A DNA stretch of 64,000 nt from NCBI GenBank assembly GCA_026392455.1, contig JAPLCB010000003.1, forward strand, positions 186,001 through 250,000. The letters run 5' to 3'. The notes beneath the pieces were generated by a model. That model saw only the letters and a program-made list of their open reading frames with translations. It was not told the DNA's origin and did not search any database. Origin of the DNA: Propionibacteriales bacterium (GTDB taxonomy: Bacteria; Actinomycetota; Actinomycetes; Propionibacteriales; Nocardioidaceae). Below, piece after piece: positions 17,104 through 25,843 of this stretch (the first letter of the stretch is position 1; each line of letters starts with the position of its first letter). Position numbers and translations under genes: made by a program.

Positions 17104-17559
17104 TCAGCGCAGGCCTTCGACCACGGCACGTCGTTCGGGGCTCAGGCTGGCGATGAGCTCTGCGTCGGCTTCGAGGTGCAGTCTCAGCTGGCCGCGCAGG
17201 ATCGTGGCAGCCGGCTCGCAGCCGGGGAGCTGTGCCGCCTGCACGAACGCTGCCTCGAGCCGGTCGTTGAGGGCGGCCACCCGGGCCACGGACCTGGTGC
17301 TCCGGCGGTTCGCGAGGGCGAGGCGGAGCAGGCCGCCGTACGGGCCGAGCATCGCTGCCCGGACTTCCTCGACGACGCGGTCGGCTTCGGCCAGAGCATG
17401 CACCACCTTCATCAGCTCGCGACGGCGCTCGTCGTCGATCGCGCTGATCCCGAACAGCTGGTCCAGCCTTTCCGCAGCCTCGAAGTCCCGGTCGGTGAGC
17501 CGGCGCAATGGCCGAGGTCCGCTTCCGCCGGGACGGGAGCCCACCTCTGGCCGGCTCAC
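17104..17559 (-). CDS. Helical hypothetical protein downstream of qcrB
   Basis: 151 residues, probably all-alpha, with Arg-rich beginning and blocks such as LTDRDFEAAERLDQLFGISA and LMKVVHALAEADRVVEEVRA. I do not recognise the family. The GTG at 17559 overlaps the qcrB stop (GTGA) and has GGGAG 9 bases upstream, so it is translationally coupled to qcrB. A longer frame to 17613 would overlap qcrB by 58 bases and is less likely. Confidence 0.55.
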   Translation of the reverse strand: MSRPEVGSRPGGSGPRPLRRLTDRDFEAAERLDQLFGISAIDDERRRELMKVVHALAEADRVVEEVRAAMLGPYGGLLRLALANRRSTRSVARVAALNDRLEAAFVQAAQLPGCEPAATILRGQLRLHLEADAELIASLSPERRAVVEGLR

Positions 17560-19163
17560 TGGTCGAGCTCCCGGTGGCTGGGCTGGTCGAGGTCTTCGGA
17601 CCCGGACACCCACGCATGAGCCAGTCGAGCCCGGACCCGCTCACGTCGCGCTCCCGGGTTCGGCACACCGTTGACGTCGGCGTCGGCGTCGGCCGAGATC
17701 TCAGGCAGCGGCGGCGTCTGTCGGGTCGCGAGCAGGTAGGCCCGCTCGGGTGAGACGGCCTCGTGCACCTCGTGGTAACCGCCGTCCGCCGACCGCATGA
17801 TGATGCCGGTCTCGCGGCCGTGCTCCAAGACTTCGCGGTCCTTGCGCTGCAGCCCGATGCAGATGCGTTTGGTCACCTTGAAGACGACGACCGGAAGAAC
17901 GAACACGGCAACGCGAGCTGCCAGGGTGAGCGCGTTCAGGTTGGTCCGGAAGAGGTAGGCCACGATGTCGTTCCCACTGGTCGCCCACAGCACCCCGTAG
18001 ACCGTCATCGCTGCGGCCAGGAAGGCGGTCCGGGTCGGCGCGTTGCGCGGACGGTCGAGCAGGTGGTGCTCACGCTTGTCCCCGGTCACCCATGCCTCGA
18101 CGAACGGGAAAGCCATGAAGGCCGTGAGCAGCAGGACCGGGAGGATCGCGCCGGGCAGCAGGACGCTCCACGAGATCGTGTAGCCGAAGACGTTCGACTC
18201 CCAGCCCGGGAAGATCCGCAGCAGGCCGTCCGGCACGCCCATGTACCAGTCCGGTTGCGAGCCGGACAGTCCTTCGGCCGGGTCGTAGGGACCGTACCCC
18301 CACACCGGGTTGATGGTGGCCAGGCCGCCGAGGAGAGCCGTGACGCCGAACACGATGAAGAAGAAGCCCCCGGCCTTGGCGGCGTACACCGGGAGCAGCG
18401 GGTAGCCGACGACGTTCGCCTCGGTCTTGCCCGGGCCCGGGAACTGGGTGTGCTTGTGGTAGACGAGCAGCAACATGTGCGCGGCGATCAGGGCCAGCAG
18501 GAGGCCGGGCAGCAGCAGGACGTGGGCGGTGTACAGCCGCGGGATGATCTGGTCCCCGGGGAACTCGCCGCCGAACATGAAGAACGACAGGTAGGTCCCG
18601 ATCACCGGCGTCGCCTTGATCAGGCCGTCCGCGATGCGCAGACCGCTTCCGGACAGGAGGTCGTCGGGCAGCGAGTAGCCGGCGAAGCCCTCGATGATCC
18701 CGAGGAGCAGCAGGACCCCGCCGATGATCCAGTTGAGCTCGCGGGGCTTGCGGTAGGCGCCGGTCACGAAGACCCGCGCCATGTGGACCAGCATCGCTGC
18801 GACGAAGAGCATGGCCGCCCAGTGGTGCATCTGCCGCATCAGCAGACCCGCACGGACGTCGAAGGAGAGGTCCAGGGTCGAGGCGTAGGCCTCCGACATC
18901 TTCAGACCCCGGAGCGCCTCGTACGAGCCGTTGTAGGTGACCTCGGCCATCGACGGCGTGTACCACAGCGTCAGGAACGTTCCGGTGAGCAGCAGGATGA
19001 CGAAGCTCCACAGAGCGATCTCACCGAGCATGAAGGACCAGTGGTCCGGAAACACCTTCCGGACCTGCTTCTTCGCGATCGTCGCGATGCCGAGGCGCTC
19101 GTCGGCCCAGAGGCCCGCTCGCGCCGCCGCCGATGACCCGCTGACCGTGGTCGCCGTTGCCAT
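17556..19163 (-). CDS. qcrB: Stand-alone cytochrome b subunit of the bc1 complex (QcrB)
   Basis: 535 residues, full length for actinobacterial QcrB. The heme b ligands are visible as two histidine pairs: HHWAAMLFVAAMLVH and HVLLLPGLLLALIAAH. The quinol-site PDWYMG motif (PEWY equivalent), the FPDHWSFMLGEIALWSFVIL amphipathic start and the long hydrophilic C-terminal extension are all present. QcrB normally lies in ctaE-qcrC-qcrA-qcrB. Here no qcrC, qcrA or cta gene is adjacent: parE is upstream and an unrelated helical protein downstream. It may be a second copy. The chosen ATG follows GGGGG at a short distance; a GTG one codon earlier is possible. Confidence 0.9.
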   Translation of the reverse strand: MATATTVSGSSAAARAGLWADERLGIATIAKKQVRKVFPDHWSFMLGEIALWSFVILLLTGTFLTLWYTPSMAEVTYNGSYEALRGLKMSEAYASTLDLSFDVRAGLLMRQMHHWAAMLFVAAMLVHMARVFVTGAYRKPRELNWIIGGVLLLLGIIEGFAGYSLPDDLLSGSGLRIADGLIKATPVIGTYLSFFMFGGEFPGDQIIPRLYTAHVLLLPGLLLALIAAHMLLLVYHKHTQFPGPGKTEANVVGYPLLPVYAAKAGGFFFIVFGVTALLGGLATINPVWGYGPYDPAEGLSGSQPDWYMGVPDGLLRIFPGWESNVFGYTISWSVLLPGAILPVLLLTAFMAFPFVEAWVTGDKREHHLLDRPRNAPTRTAFLAAAMTVYGVLWATSGNDIVAYLFRTNLNALTLAARVAVFVLPVVVFKVTKRICIGLQRKDREVLEHGRETGIIMRSADGGYHEVHEAVSPERAYLLATRQTPPLPEISADADADVNGVPNPGARRERVRARLAHAWVSGSEDLDQPSHRELDQ

Positions 19164-19238
19164 CACTACCCCCGTCTGAGTTGGGCGTCGGACGACTTGG
19201 CGCGCGCGGAGCGAGCTAGGACACCGACCTCAACAGAC

Positions 19239-19266
19239 AGTGTAGGTCTTTGTGTCAGAACTTCAA
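19239..19266 (-). promoter_or_regulatory. Candidate SigA-type promoter of qcrB
   Basis: On the minus strand TTGAAG, a 16-base spacer and TACACT lie about 75 bases before the qcrB start. This is one of the few places in the window with both a -35-like and a -10-like hexamer. Confidence 0.5.
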
Positions 19267-19310
19267 CATCATGTTTAGGTCATCTTTGCGGATCAGCTTT
19301 CCTCGCTGGC

Positions 19311-21449
19311 TCAGACGTCGATCGAGTCCTGATCGACCTCGTAGGCGCCAGCCACGATGAAGTCCTTGCGCGGAGCGACGTCCGAGCCCATCAGCAGCTC
19401 GAACACCTCGGCCGCCCTCGCCGCGTCGTCGGCGGTGATCCGGCGCAGGGTCCGCTGCCGCGGGTCCATGGTGGTCTCGGCCAGCTGGTCGGCGTCCATC
19501 TCGCCGAGCCCCTTGTAGCGCTGCACCGGATCCTTCCAACGGACCCCCTTCTTGGTGAGCTCAGCCAGCTTTCGCTGCAGCTCGGGATCGGAGTACGTGT
19601 AGATGTACTTGTCCATGCCCTTCTTGGGGTTGGACAGCTCGATCCGGTGCAGCGGCGGGACCGCGGTGAAGACCCGGCCCTGGGTGACCAGCTCGGGCAT
19701 GTACTTGAAGAACAGGGTCGCCAGCAAGCACCGGATGTGAGCGCCGTCAGAGTCCGCGTCGGCCATGAAGATGATCCGGCCGTAGCGGGCGGAATCGATG
19801 TCGAAGGTCCGTCCGGAACCGGCACCCACGACCTGGATGATCGAGGCGCACTCGGTGTTCTTCAGAACGTCGGCCACCTGGGCCTTCTGGACGTTCAGGA
19901 TCTTGCCCCGGATCGGCAGCAGCGCCTGGAACTCCGAGTTGCGGGCCAGCTTCGCCGTCCCGAGGGCCGAGTCACCCTCGACGATGAAGAGCTCGGAGCG
20001 TTCGACGTCGTTGGACCGGCAGTCGGCCAGCTTGGCCGGGAGGGCCGACGACTCCAACGCGTTCTTCCGGCGCTGGGTGTCGCGCTGCTGTCGTGCCACC
20101 AGGCGGGTCTTGGCGGCGCCGGCCACCTTCTCCATCACCAGCTTGGACTGGGCCTTGTCCGTGCGCTTGGTCGAGGTGAGGAACTTCTTCAGCTCGGCGG
20201 AGACCACCTTGCGGACGATCGCCCGGGCGGCGGGAGTGCCGAGGACCTCCTTGGTCTGCCCCTCGAACTGCGGCTCGGCCAACCGCACCGTGACCACCGC
20301 GGTCAGACCCTCGAGGACGTCGTCCTTGATCACGTCGGCGTCGTTGACCTTGAGCACCCGTCCTGCGCGCATCACGTCGTTGAACGTCTTGGTCAGCGCG
20401 GTCTCGAAGCCGGAGACGTGGGTCCCACCCTTGGGAGTGGCGATCACGTTCACGTAGGAGCGCATCTCGGTCTCGTAGCCGTCCGTCCACCGGACAGCAA
20501 CATCGACGTTGAGCTCGCGCTCGACGTCCTGGGGGGTCATGTGGCCCTTGTCGTCGAGCAGCGGGACGGTCTCGACGAAGGTGTCCGAGCCCTGGAGCCG
20601 CAACACCTCGGTGACCGGTTCGCCGACCGAGAGGAACTCAGCGAACTCGGAGATCCCGCCGACGTGCTTGAAGCTCTCGACCACCGGTTCGTCACCGCGC
20701 TCGTCGCGGATCACCAGCTCGAGGCCCGGCACGATGAACGACGTCTGCCGGGCCCGCCCGATCAGTCCCTCGAGCTCGACCCGGGCGTCACGCGTGAAGA
20801 CCTGCTTGTCGGGCCAGAACCTGATCCGGGTGCCGGTCCTGCCCTTGGCGACCCGGCCGCCCTTGCGTGACAACCCCGACGCCGGCGTGAACGGCGCGTC
20901 GGCCGCGTCGCCGGCGAACGTCCCGGGGACGCCGCGCTGGAAGCTCATCCCCTGGATCGACGGCGACCGCTCGACGTCGATGTCCATCCGGGAGCTCAGG
21001 GCGTTGACCACCGACAACCCGACGCCGTGCAGACCGCCGGTAGCCGTGTAGGAACCACCACCGAACTTGCCGCCGGCGTGCAGCTTGGTCGCCACCACCT
21101 CGACACCCGGGAGCCCGGTCTTGGGTTCCTTGTCGGTGGGGATCCCGCGACCGTTGTCGTGGACCTCCACGGAGCCGTCGGGATGCAGGATGACCTCGAC
21201 CTTGTTCGCGGCGCCGGCAAGCGCCTCGTCCACGCCGTTGTCGATGATCTCCCACAGGCAGTGCATCAGGCCGCGGGTGTCGGTCGAACCGATGTACATC
21301 CCGGGCCGCTTGCGTACCGCTTCCAGCCCTTCCAGGACGAGAAGGTGCTGGGCGTTGTAGGTGTTGTCGGCGATCAGCTTCCCCAAAATCTGTGTGAACT
21401 CAATCTGGAACAGGCGCGGCTGCGAAGTACCTCTACCGGACGACGCCAC
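19311..21449 (-). CDS. parE: Type IIA topoisomerase subunit B, ParE-like
   Basis: 712 residues. The GHKL ATPase start is clear (LLVLEGLEAVRKRPGMYIGS, EIIDNGVDEALAG, DNGRGIPTD, GLHGVGLSVVNALS), followed by the transducer domain and the TOPRIM region (LFIVEGDSALGTAKLARN, MADADSDGAHI) and the C-terminal PVQRYKGLGEMDADQL. With ParC this would relax and decatenate DNA; no parC is in the window. ParE rather than GyrB is inferred from the neighbouring DUF7455 gene, a conserved actinobacterial pairing. The first 21 residues are not conserved, and the GTG at 21449 lacks a good ribosome site, so the true start may be nearer LIADNTYNAQHL. Confidence 0.88.
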   Translation of the reverse strand: MASSGRGTSQPRLFQIEFTQILGKLIADNTYNAQHLLVLEGLEAVRKRPGMYIGSTDTRGLMHCLWEIIDNGVDEALAGAANKVEVILHPDGSVEVHDNGRGIPTDKEPKTGLPGVEVVATKLHAGGKFGGGSYTATGGLHGVGLSVVNALSSRMDIDVERSPSIQGMSFQRGVPGTFAGDAADAPFTPASGLSRKGGRVAKGRTGTRIRFWPDKQVFTRDARVELEGLIGRARQTSFIVPGLELVIRDERGDEPVVESFKHVGGISEFAEFLSVGEPVTEVLRLQGSDTFVETVPLLDDKGHMTPQDVERELNVDVAVRWTDGYETEMRSYVNVIATPKGGTHVSGFETALTKTFNDVMRAGRVLKVNDADVIKDDVLEGLTAVVTVRLAEPQFEGQTKEVLGTPAARAIVRKVVSAELKKFLTSTKRTDKAQSKLVMEKVAGAAKTRLVARQQRDTQRRKNALESSALPAKLADCRSNDVERSELFIVEGDSALGTAKLARNSEFQALLPIRGKILNVQKAQVADVLKNTECASIIQVVGAGSGRTFDIDSARYGRIIFMADADSDGAHIRCLLATLFFKYMPELVTQGRVFTAVPPLHRIELSNPKKGMDKYIYTYSDPELQRKLAELTKKGVRWKDPVQRYKGLGEMDADQLAETTMDPRQRTLRRITADDAARAAEVFELLMGSDVAPRKDFIVAGAYEVDQDSIDV

Positions 21450-21700
21450 CGCTTCGCCCGGGCTCGAAATCTACAAGGTCAAGAAGCTGGAAATTCTCCG
21501 CAACACCGAGGCGTTGCTGCCGATGATTGATAGTGGAGTGGGTCACACTCATTCCACGATCCGTCTCAGTCAAGACAAATCGGCCGGGCGGGAAGCAAAT
21601 CCCATGGTTTGATGTTGAGCCCGATGAGACTCTGAACAAGCGGAACCATTTCGCCCACCTCCGAGTTGAACAGGCACCGGCAGAGGAAAGTGAGGCGAAC

Positions 21701-21934
21701 GTGAATACTGCGACAGCCCCGAGTGAGACCCCGTTGACAGCGGTGGACCGTTGCGACCGTTGCGGCGCGCAGGCCTACCTGCGCGTATCGCTCCAGGCCG
21801 GCGGCGAACTCCTCTTCTGCGCCCACCACGCCCGCGAGCACGGCGACAAGCTGCGCGAGATCGCGTCCCACGTGCACGACGAGACGAGCAAGCTCGCCGA
21901 CACCCCGAGCGCGGCAACGGAAACGGAAGCCTGA
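21701..21934 (+). CDS. DUF7455 small zinc-ribbon protein
   Basis: 77 residues. The core LTAVDRCDRCGAQAYLRVSL then LLFCAHHAREH gives a Cys-x2-Cys...Cys-x2-His zinc site typical of this actinobacterial family found beside parE. GTGAGG lies about 7 bases before the GTG start, which rules out the much longer open frame upstream. A clean hairpin terminator follows. Function unknown; likely binds nucleic acid or a protein partner. Confidence 0.85.
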   Translation: MNTATAPSETPLTAVDRCDRCGAQAYLRVSLQAGGELLFCAHHAREHGDKLREIASHVHDETSKLADTPSAATETEA

Positions 21935-21949
21935 CCCAGACGTCAGCGG

Positions 21950-21974
21950 TGCCCCGGTCGAACTGACCGGGGCA
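21950..21974 (+). terminator. Hairpin terminator after the DUF7455 gene
   Basis: A perfect 10-bp stem (21950-21959 with 21965-21974), 5-base loop GAACT, is followed by TCGTCCTTTTC. Confidence 0.8.
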
Positions 21975-22004
21975 TCGTCCTTTTCTGCCGGAGGAACTGC
22001 CGCC

Positions 22005-22481
22005 ATGTCCTTGCTCGTCGTCCTGGTCGCGCTGGCGATCGCGCTCGGCCTCGTCGGGATCGTGATCCCGATGCTGCCGGGCAGTCTGCTCGTCGCCGCT
22101 GCGATCCTGGTCTGGGCCGCCGTCGAGAGCTCGACGGGCGCGTGGGTCACGCTCGCGATCGCGCTCGGTCTGGTCGCCACCGGCACGATCACCAAGTACC
22201 TGGTCCCCGGCAAGCGCCTCCAGCGCAGCGGCGTCCCGGGCTCCACCCTGCTGATCGGTGGCGTACTCGGCGTCGTCGGGTTCTTCGTGGTCCCGGTCGT
22301 CGGCCTGCCGTTCGGTTTCGTCGCCGGGGTCTACCTGGCTGAGTGGCGCCGTACGTCGCACAGCGCTGCGGGCCCGGCGACCTGGCACGCGCTGAAGGCG
22401 GTCGGGCTCGGGATCGTCATCGAGTTCACCTTCAGCGTGCTGGCCGCTGGAGCCTGGGCGACCGGAGTCGTCGTCACGTGA
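22005..22481 (+). CDS. DUF456 membrane protein
   Basis: 158 residues with four to five hydrophobic helices. It shows the family's glycine-rich pattern: LGLVGIVIPMLPGSLLVAAAILVWAA, then FFVVPVVGLPFGFVAGVYLAEW. GGAGG lies about 11 bases before the ATG. Its stop overlaps the GTG start of the DMT transporter (GTGA), so they are coupled. Function unknown. Confidence 0.85.
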   Translation: MSLLVVLVALAIALGLVGIVIPMLPGSLLVAAAILVWAAVESSTGAWVTLAIALGLVATGTITKYLVPGKRLQRSGVPGSTLLIGGVLGVVGFFVVPVVGLPFGFVAGVYLAEWRRTSHSAAGPATWHALKAVGLGIVIEFTFSVLAAGAWATGVVVT

Positions 22482-23317
22482 CGGTCGTCCTGTCCCTGGT
22501 CGCAGCGGCGCTGTACGGACTCTCGGACTTCGTCGGCGGGGTCGCCTCGCGCCGCACCTCCGTCTGGCCGGTGGGGTTCCTGGCCTGCGTCGGCGGCACC
22601 CTGGGGGCCGTGGTGATCGCGCTCACCGAGCACGGCGACCCGACGCGCGCGGACCTGACGTTCGGTCTTCTCGCAGGACTGGGGAGCGGCACCGGGACAG
22701 CGTTCCTCTACCGAGGTCTCGCGGCTGGGCGGATGGGCGTGGTCGCTCCGGTCTCGGCCGTCGGCGCCGTCGTGATCCCGTTGTTCTTCGGGGTCCTGTC
22801 CGGGGAACGGCCGGAGGTCATCGGCTGGGTCGGCATCGTGGTGGCGCTCCCGGGGATCTGGTTCGTCTCACGCGAGGAGACCGAGGCCCCGGCAGCGCAC
22901 CGGGACACCGACTCCGGATTGCTGGACGGGATCCTCGCCGGGGTCGGCTTCGGGGTCCTCTTCGCTGCCCTCGGCCAGGTCCCGGACACTGCCGGCTACT
23001 GGCCCCTGGTCGCTGCCCAGTCGGCGTCGGTGGCCGCCTTGGTCGTGGCCGCGATCGCGTTCGGCGGCAATCCACTTCCGCGGGTCCGCGGCGACTACTG
23101 GGGCCTGGTCCCCGGCATCCTGGCAACGCTGGCTGTGCTGTTCTTCGTCCTCGCCACTCACCACGGACTGCTGAGCATCGCCGCTGTGATCACCTCGCTG
23201 TACCCGGCGTTCACCGTGGTCCTCGCGGTCGGGCTGCTGCGGGAGCGCATCCATCGGACCCAGGGCCTCGGCCTGGCCCTGTGTGCCGCCTCGGTCGTGT
23301 TCGTCTCGTTCGCCTGA
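22478..23317 (+). CDS. EamA/DMT-superfamily transporter
   Basis: 279 residues with ten predicted transmembrane helices in two EamA repeats (first about residues 2-130, second about 150-275). Typical blocks are LYGLSDFVGGVASRR at the start, VAPVSAVGAVVIPLFFGVL at the end of repeat one and ITSLYPAFTVVLAVGLLRE near the C-terminus. The family exports small metabolites; the substrate is unknown. The GTG start overlaps the stop of the DUF456 gene. Confidence 0.85.
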   Translation: MTVVLSLVAAALYGLSDFVGGVASRRTSVWPVGFLACVGGTLGAVVIALTEHGDPTRADLTFGLLAGLGSGTGTAFLYRGLAAGRMGVVAPVSAVGAVVIPLFFGVLSGERPEVIGWVGIVVALPGIWFVSREETEAPAAHRDTDSGLLDGILAGVGFGVLFAALGQVPDTAGYWPLVAAQSASVAALVVAAIAFGGNPLPRVRGDYWGLVPGILATLAVLFFVLATHHGLLSIAAVITSLYPAFTVVLAVGLLRERIHRTQGLGLALCAASVVFVSFA

Positions 23318-23325
23318 CCCCGAAC

Positions 23326-23339
23326 TGGACACGTGTCCA
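23326..23339. promoter_or_regulatory. Perfect 14-bp palindrome, possible operator
   Basis: TGGACACGTGTCCA lies just after the DMT transporter stop and 30 bases before the KstR-type site of the EchA19-like gene. Its ACACGTGT core resembles TetR-family operators; the cognate regulator is not in the window. Confidence 0.4.
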
Positions 23340-23368
23340 AAATCAGGCGGTCGCTCCTCCCCCAGAAC

Positions 23369-23382
23369 TGAAACGTGTTCTA
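23369..23382. promoter_or_regulatory. KstR-type operator overlapping the echA19-like -10
   Basis: TGAAACGTGTTCTA fits TNNAACNNGTTNNA at every fixed position. It overlaps the first two bases of the TAGAGT -10 hexamer (23381-23386), which stands 7 bases before the ATG, so a bound repressor would block RNA polymerase. Confidence 0.65.
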
Positions 23383-23393
23383 GAGTCGGCCTC

Positions 23394-24179
23394 ATGACGC
23401 TCCAGATCCATGACGAGAACCGGGTCCGTACCCTCACCCTCGACCGGCCGGACGCACTCAACGCGTTCAACGAGGCGCTGTACGACGCCACCGCTCAGGC
23501 CCTGCTCGATGCTGCTGCGGATCCCGCAGTGGCCGTGGTGCTGCTCACCGGCGCGGGCCGGGCCTTCAGCGCGGGCACCGACCTGCTGGAGATGCACCAG
23601 CTCGCCACCAACCCCGACTTCCCCCGCGGCGAGCACGGCTTCCTCGGCCTGCTCGATGCTCTTGCTGCGTTCCCCAAGCCGCTGATCTGCGCGGTCAACG
23701 GGCTCGGACTCGGGATCGGGGCCACCGTCCTCGGTTTCGCCGACCTCGCATTCATGGCGAGCACCGCGAAGCTCAAGTGCCCCTTCACCAGCTTGGGCGT
23801 CGCCCCCGAAGCCGCCTCCAGCCTGCTGTTCCCGCAGCTGATCGGGCGCCAGAACGCCGCCTGGATGCTGCTGTCGGCCGAATGGGTGAGCGCTGCGGAA
23901 GCGCTGCAGATGGGACTGGTCTGGCGGGTCTGCGAACCCGACGACCTGCTGCCCGAGGCCCGCAGGCACGCCGAGGTCCTCGCTGCCCGCCCGATCTCCA
24001 GCCTGATCGCCGTCAAGCGCACCATGACCGAGCCGCTCCGGACCGAGATCGCTGCGGCCCGGGAGCGCGAGAACGCCTGCTTCGCCGAGCTGATGGGCGG
24101 ACCGGCGAACCTCGAGGCCCTGACGGCCTTCGCCGAGGGCCGGCAGCCGGACTTCACCAACCTTCCCGAAGGTTGGTGA
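23394..24179 (+). CDS. EchA19-like enoyl-CoA hydratase/isomerase
   Basis: 261 residues of the crotonase fold. The CoA/oxyanion strands are intact (GRAFSAGTDLLEM and AVNGLGLGIGATVLGFADLAFM). Only one catalytic-region Glu is obvious (GVAPEAASSLLFPQLIG), the PEA pattern of EchA19-like and isomerase-like members. With the FadD19-like ligase five bases downstream and a KstR-type operator upstream, it most likely acts in sterol side-chain beta-oxidation, as EchA19 does in mycobacteria. That assignment is inference from pattern and context. Probably leaderless. Confidence 0.75.
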   Translation: MTLQIHDENRVRTLTLDRPDALNAFNEALYDATAQALLDAAADPAVAVVLLTGAGRAFSAGTDLLEMHQLATNPDFPRGEHGFLGLLDALAAFPKPLICAVNGLGLGIGATVLGFADLAFMASTAKLKCPFTSLGVAPEAASSLLFPQLIGRQNAAWMLLSAEWVSAAEALQMGLVWRVCEPDDLLPEARRHAEVLAARPISSLIAVKRTMTEPLRTEIAAARERENACFAELMGGPANLEALTAFAEGRQPDFTNLPEGW

Positions 24180-24184
24180 CGACG

Positions 24185-25843
24185 ATGAGCGACACCAGCG
24201 CCACCGAGTTCAACCTCTCCCGTGTCTTCTCGACCGTCGCCGCCGCGGTGCCGGACCAGGAGGCCCTGGTCTGGCGGGACCGCCGCCTGACGTACGGGGC
24301 CATGGAGACCCGGATCACCGGCATCGCCCACTACCTGGCAGCCCAAGGGCTCGGCCGGTACGTCGGTCGCTCCGCCCTGGCCGGCCACGAGATCGGTCAG
24401 GACACCGTCGGGCTCTACCTGCGCAACGGGAACGAGTACCCCGAGGCGATGATCGGCGCCTACCGGGCCGGGGCCGTCGCCTTCAACATCAACTACATGT
24501 ACGTCGAGGAGGAGCTGGTCTACCTCCTCAACGACGCCGGCGCCACCGCCCTGGTGTTCGCGTCGGAGTTCGCACCACGGGTCGCCTCGATCCTCGACCA
24601 GGTCCCGAGCATCCGGGTGCTGATCCAGGTCGACGACGAGACCGGCACCCCGCTGCTGCCCGGGGCCGTCGCCTACGAGTCGATCGTGGCGACTGCTCCC
24701 CCCGTCGGCGGACTCCCCGAGGCCCTCGGCGAGGACGCGTTCCTGCTCTACACGGGCGGCACCACCGGAATGCCGAAAGGGGTCATCTGGCGGCACCACG
24801 ACGTCTACGTCGCCGCGATGGGCGGCCGCCCGTTCGGATCACCGGACCCGTACCGGTCGTACGAGGAGATCGCCGAGGCAGCGCGCAACGCCGGCGGCGG
24901 CATCCGCCTGCTGATGACAGCGCCGTTCATGCACGGCGCCGCCCAGTGGTCGACCTTCCACATGTTCACCGGCGGCGGCAAGGTCGTCCTGCCCGACAAC
25001 GTGACCAGCATGGACGCTGTCAGCTGGCTCCAGATCACCGAGCGGGAAGGCGTGATCAGCATCCCGGTGGTCGGCGACGCGATGGCCCGCCCACTGGTCG
25101 AGGAGATCGAACGCGGTGACTACGACCTGTCCGGACTCGCCGCGATCAACAACGGCGGCGCCCCGATCTCACCGGGCGTCCGGCACCGCCTGCACGAGGC
25201 GTTGCCGCACATCCTGATCCTGGACGCGGTCGGCTCGTCGGAGACCGGGATCCAGATGAACCACTACTCCGCGGCCGGCGCCGAGGCCGAGACCGCTGTC
25301 TTCAGCCCCGAACCCGACACCACGGTGGTCGACGACCAGCACTCCCGCTCGCTGTCCCCCGGCGAAGGTGCTGGGTGGCTGGCCCGGAGCGGCCTGGTGC
25401 CGCTGGGCTACCTCGGTGACGCTGCCAAGACCGCGCGAACCTTCCCGGTCATCGACGGAGTCCGTTACTCGGTCCCCGGCGACCGGGCCGAGCTGCTGGA
25501 GGACGGCCGGATCCGGCTGTTGGGGCGCGACGCGGTCACGATCAACTCCGGCGGGGAGAAGATCTTCGCCGAGGAGGTCGAGCGAGCCCTGTCCGGCCAT
25601 CCCGACGTCGCCGACGTGATCGTGGCGGGCCGACCGTCCGAACGCTGGGGCAGCGAGGTGATCGCCATCGTGGCACTGCGCGACGGAAGCACGGCCACCG
25701 ACGAGGAGCTGCTGTCCGAAGCAGCCCGGCACGTGGCCCGGTACAAGCTGCCCAAGGAGATCCTGCGGCGTCCGGTGATCAAGCGATCACCCTCGGGCAA
25801 GGCCGACTACTCGTGGGCCAAGCGCGAGGCCACCGGCACCTGA
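24185..25843 (+). CDS. FadD19-like acyl-CoA synthetase
   Basis: 552 residues of the adenylate-forming superfamily. The ATP loop is LLYTGGTTGMPKGVIWRHHD (about residues 190-209), followed by LDAVGSSETG and the hinge/C-terminal GDRAELLEDGRIRLLGR and INSGGEKIFAEEVE. The end, VIKRSPSGKADYSWAKREAT, closely follows the C-terminus of mycobacterial FadD19 (KRSPAGKPDYRWAKEQ). FadD19 activates C24-branched sterol side chains and other steroid acids. It forms a unit with the EchA19-like gene. The final 14 codons plus stop are duplicated in tandem just after the gene. Confidence 0.8.
   Translation: MSDTSATEFNLSRVFSTVAAAVPDQEALVWRDRRLTYGAMETRITGIAHYLAAQGLGRYVGRSALAGHEIGQDTVGLYLRNGNEYPEAMIGAYRAGAVAFNINYMYVEEELVYLLNDAGATALVFASEFAPRVASILDQVPSIRVLIQVDDETGTPLLPGAVAYESIVATAPPVGGLPEALGEDAFLLYTGGTTGMPKGVIWRHHDVYVAAMGGRPFGSPDPYRSYEEIAEAARNAGGGIRLLMTAPFMHGAAQWSTFHMFTGGGKVVLPDNVTSMDAVSWLQITEREGVISIPVVGDAMARPLVEEIERGDYDLSGLAAINNGGAPISPGVRHRLHEALPHILILDAVGSSETGIQMNHYSAAGAEAETAVFSPEPDTTVVDDQHSRSLSPGEGAGWLARSGLVPLGYLGDAAKTARTFPVIDGVRYSVPGDRAELLEDGRIRLLGRDAVTINSGGEKIFAEEVERALSGHPDVADVIVAGRPSERWGSEVIAIVALRDGSTATDEELLSEAARHVARYKLPKEILRRPVIKRSPSGKADYSWAKREATGT

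Noticed and set aside
17763-19136. Very long open frame antisense to qcrB, and similar long antisense frames elsewhere (for example 1492-2748).
   Set aside because: They mirror high-GC codon bias in real genes on the other strand and encode low-complexity Arg/Gly/Asp-rich sequence.
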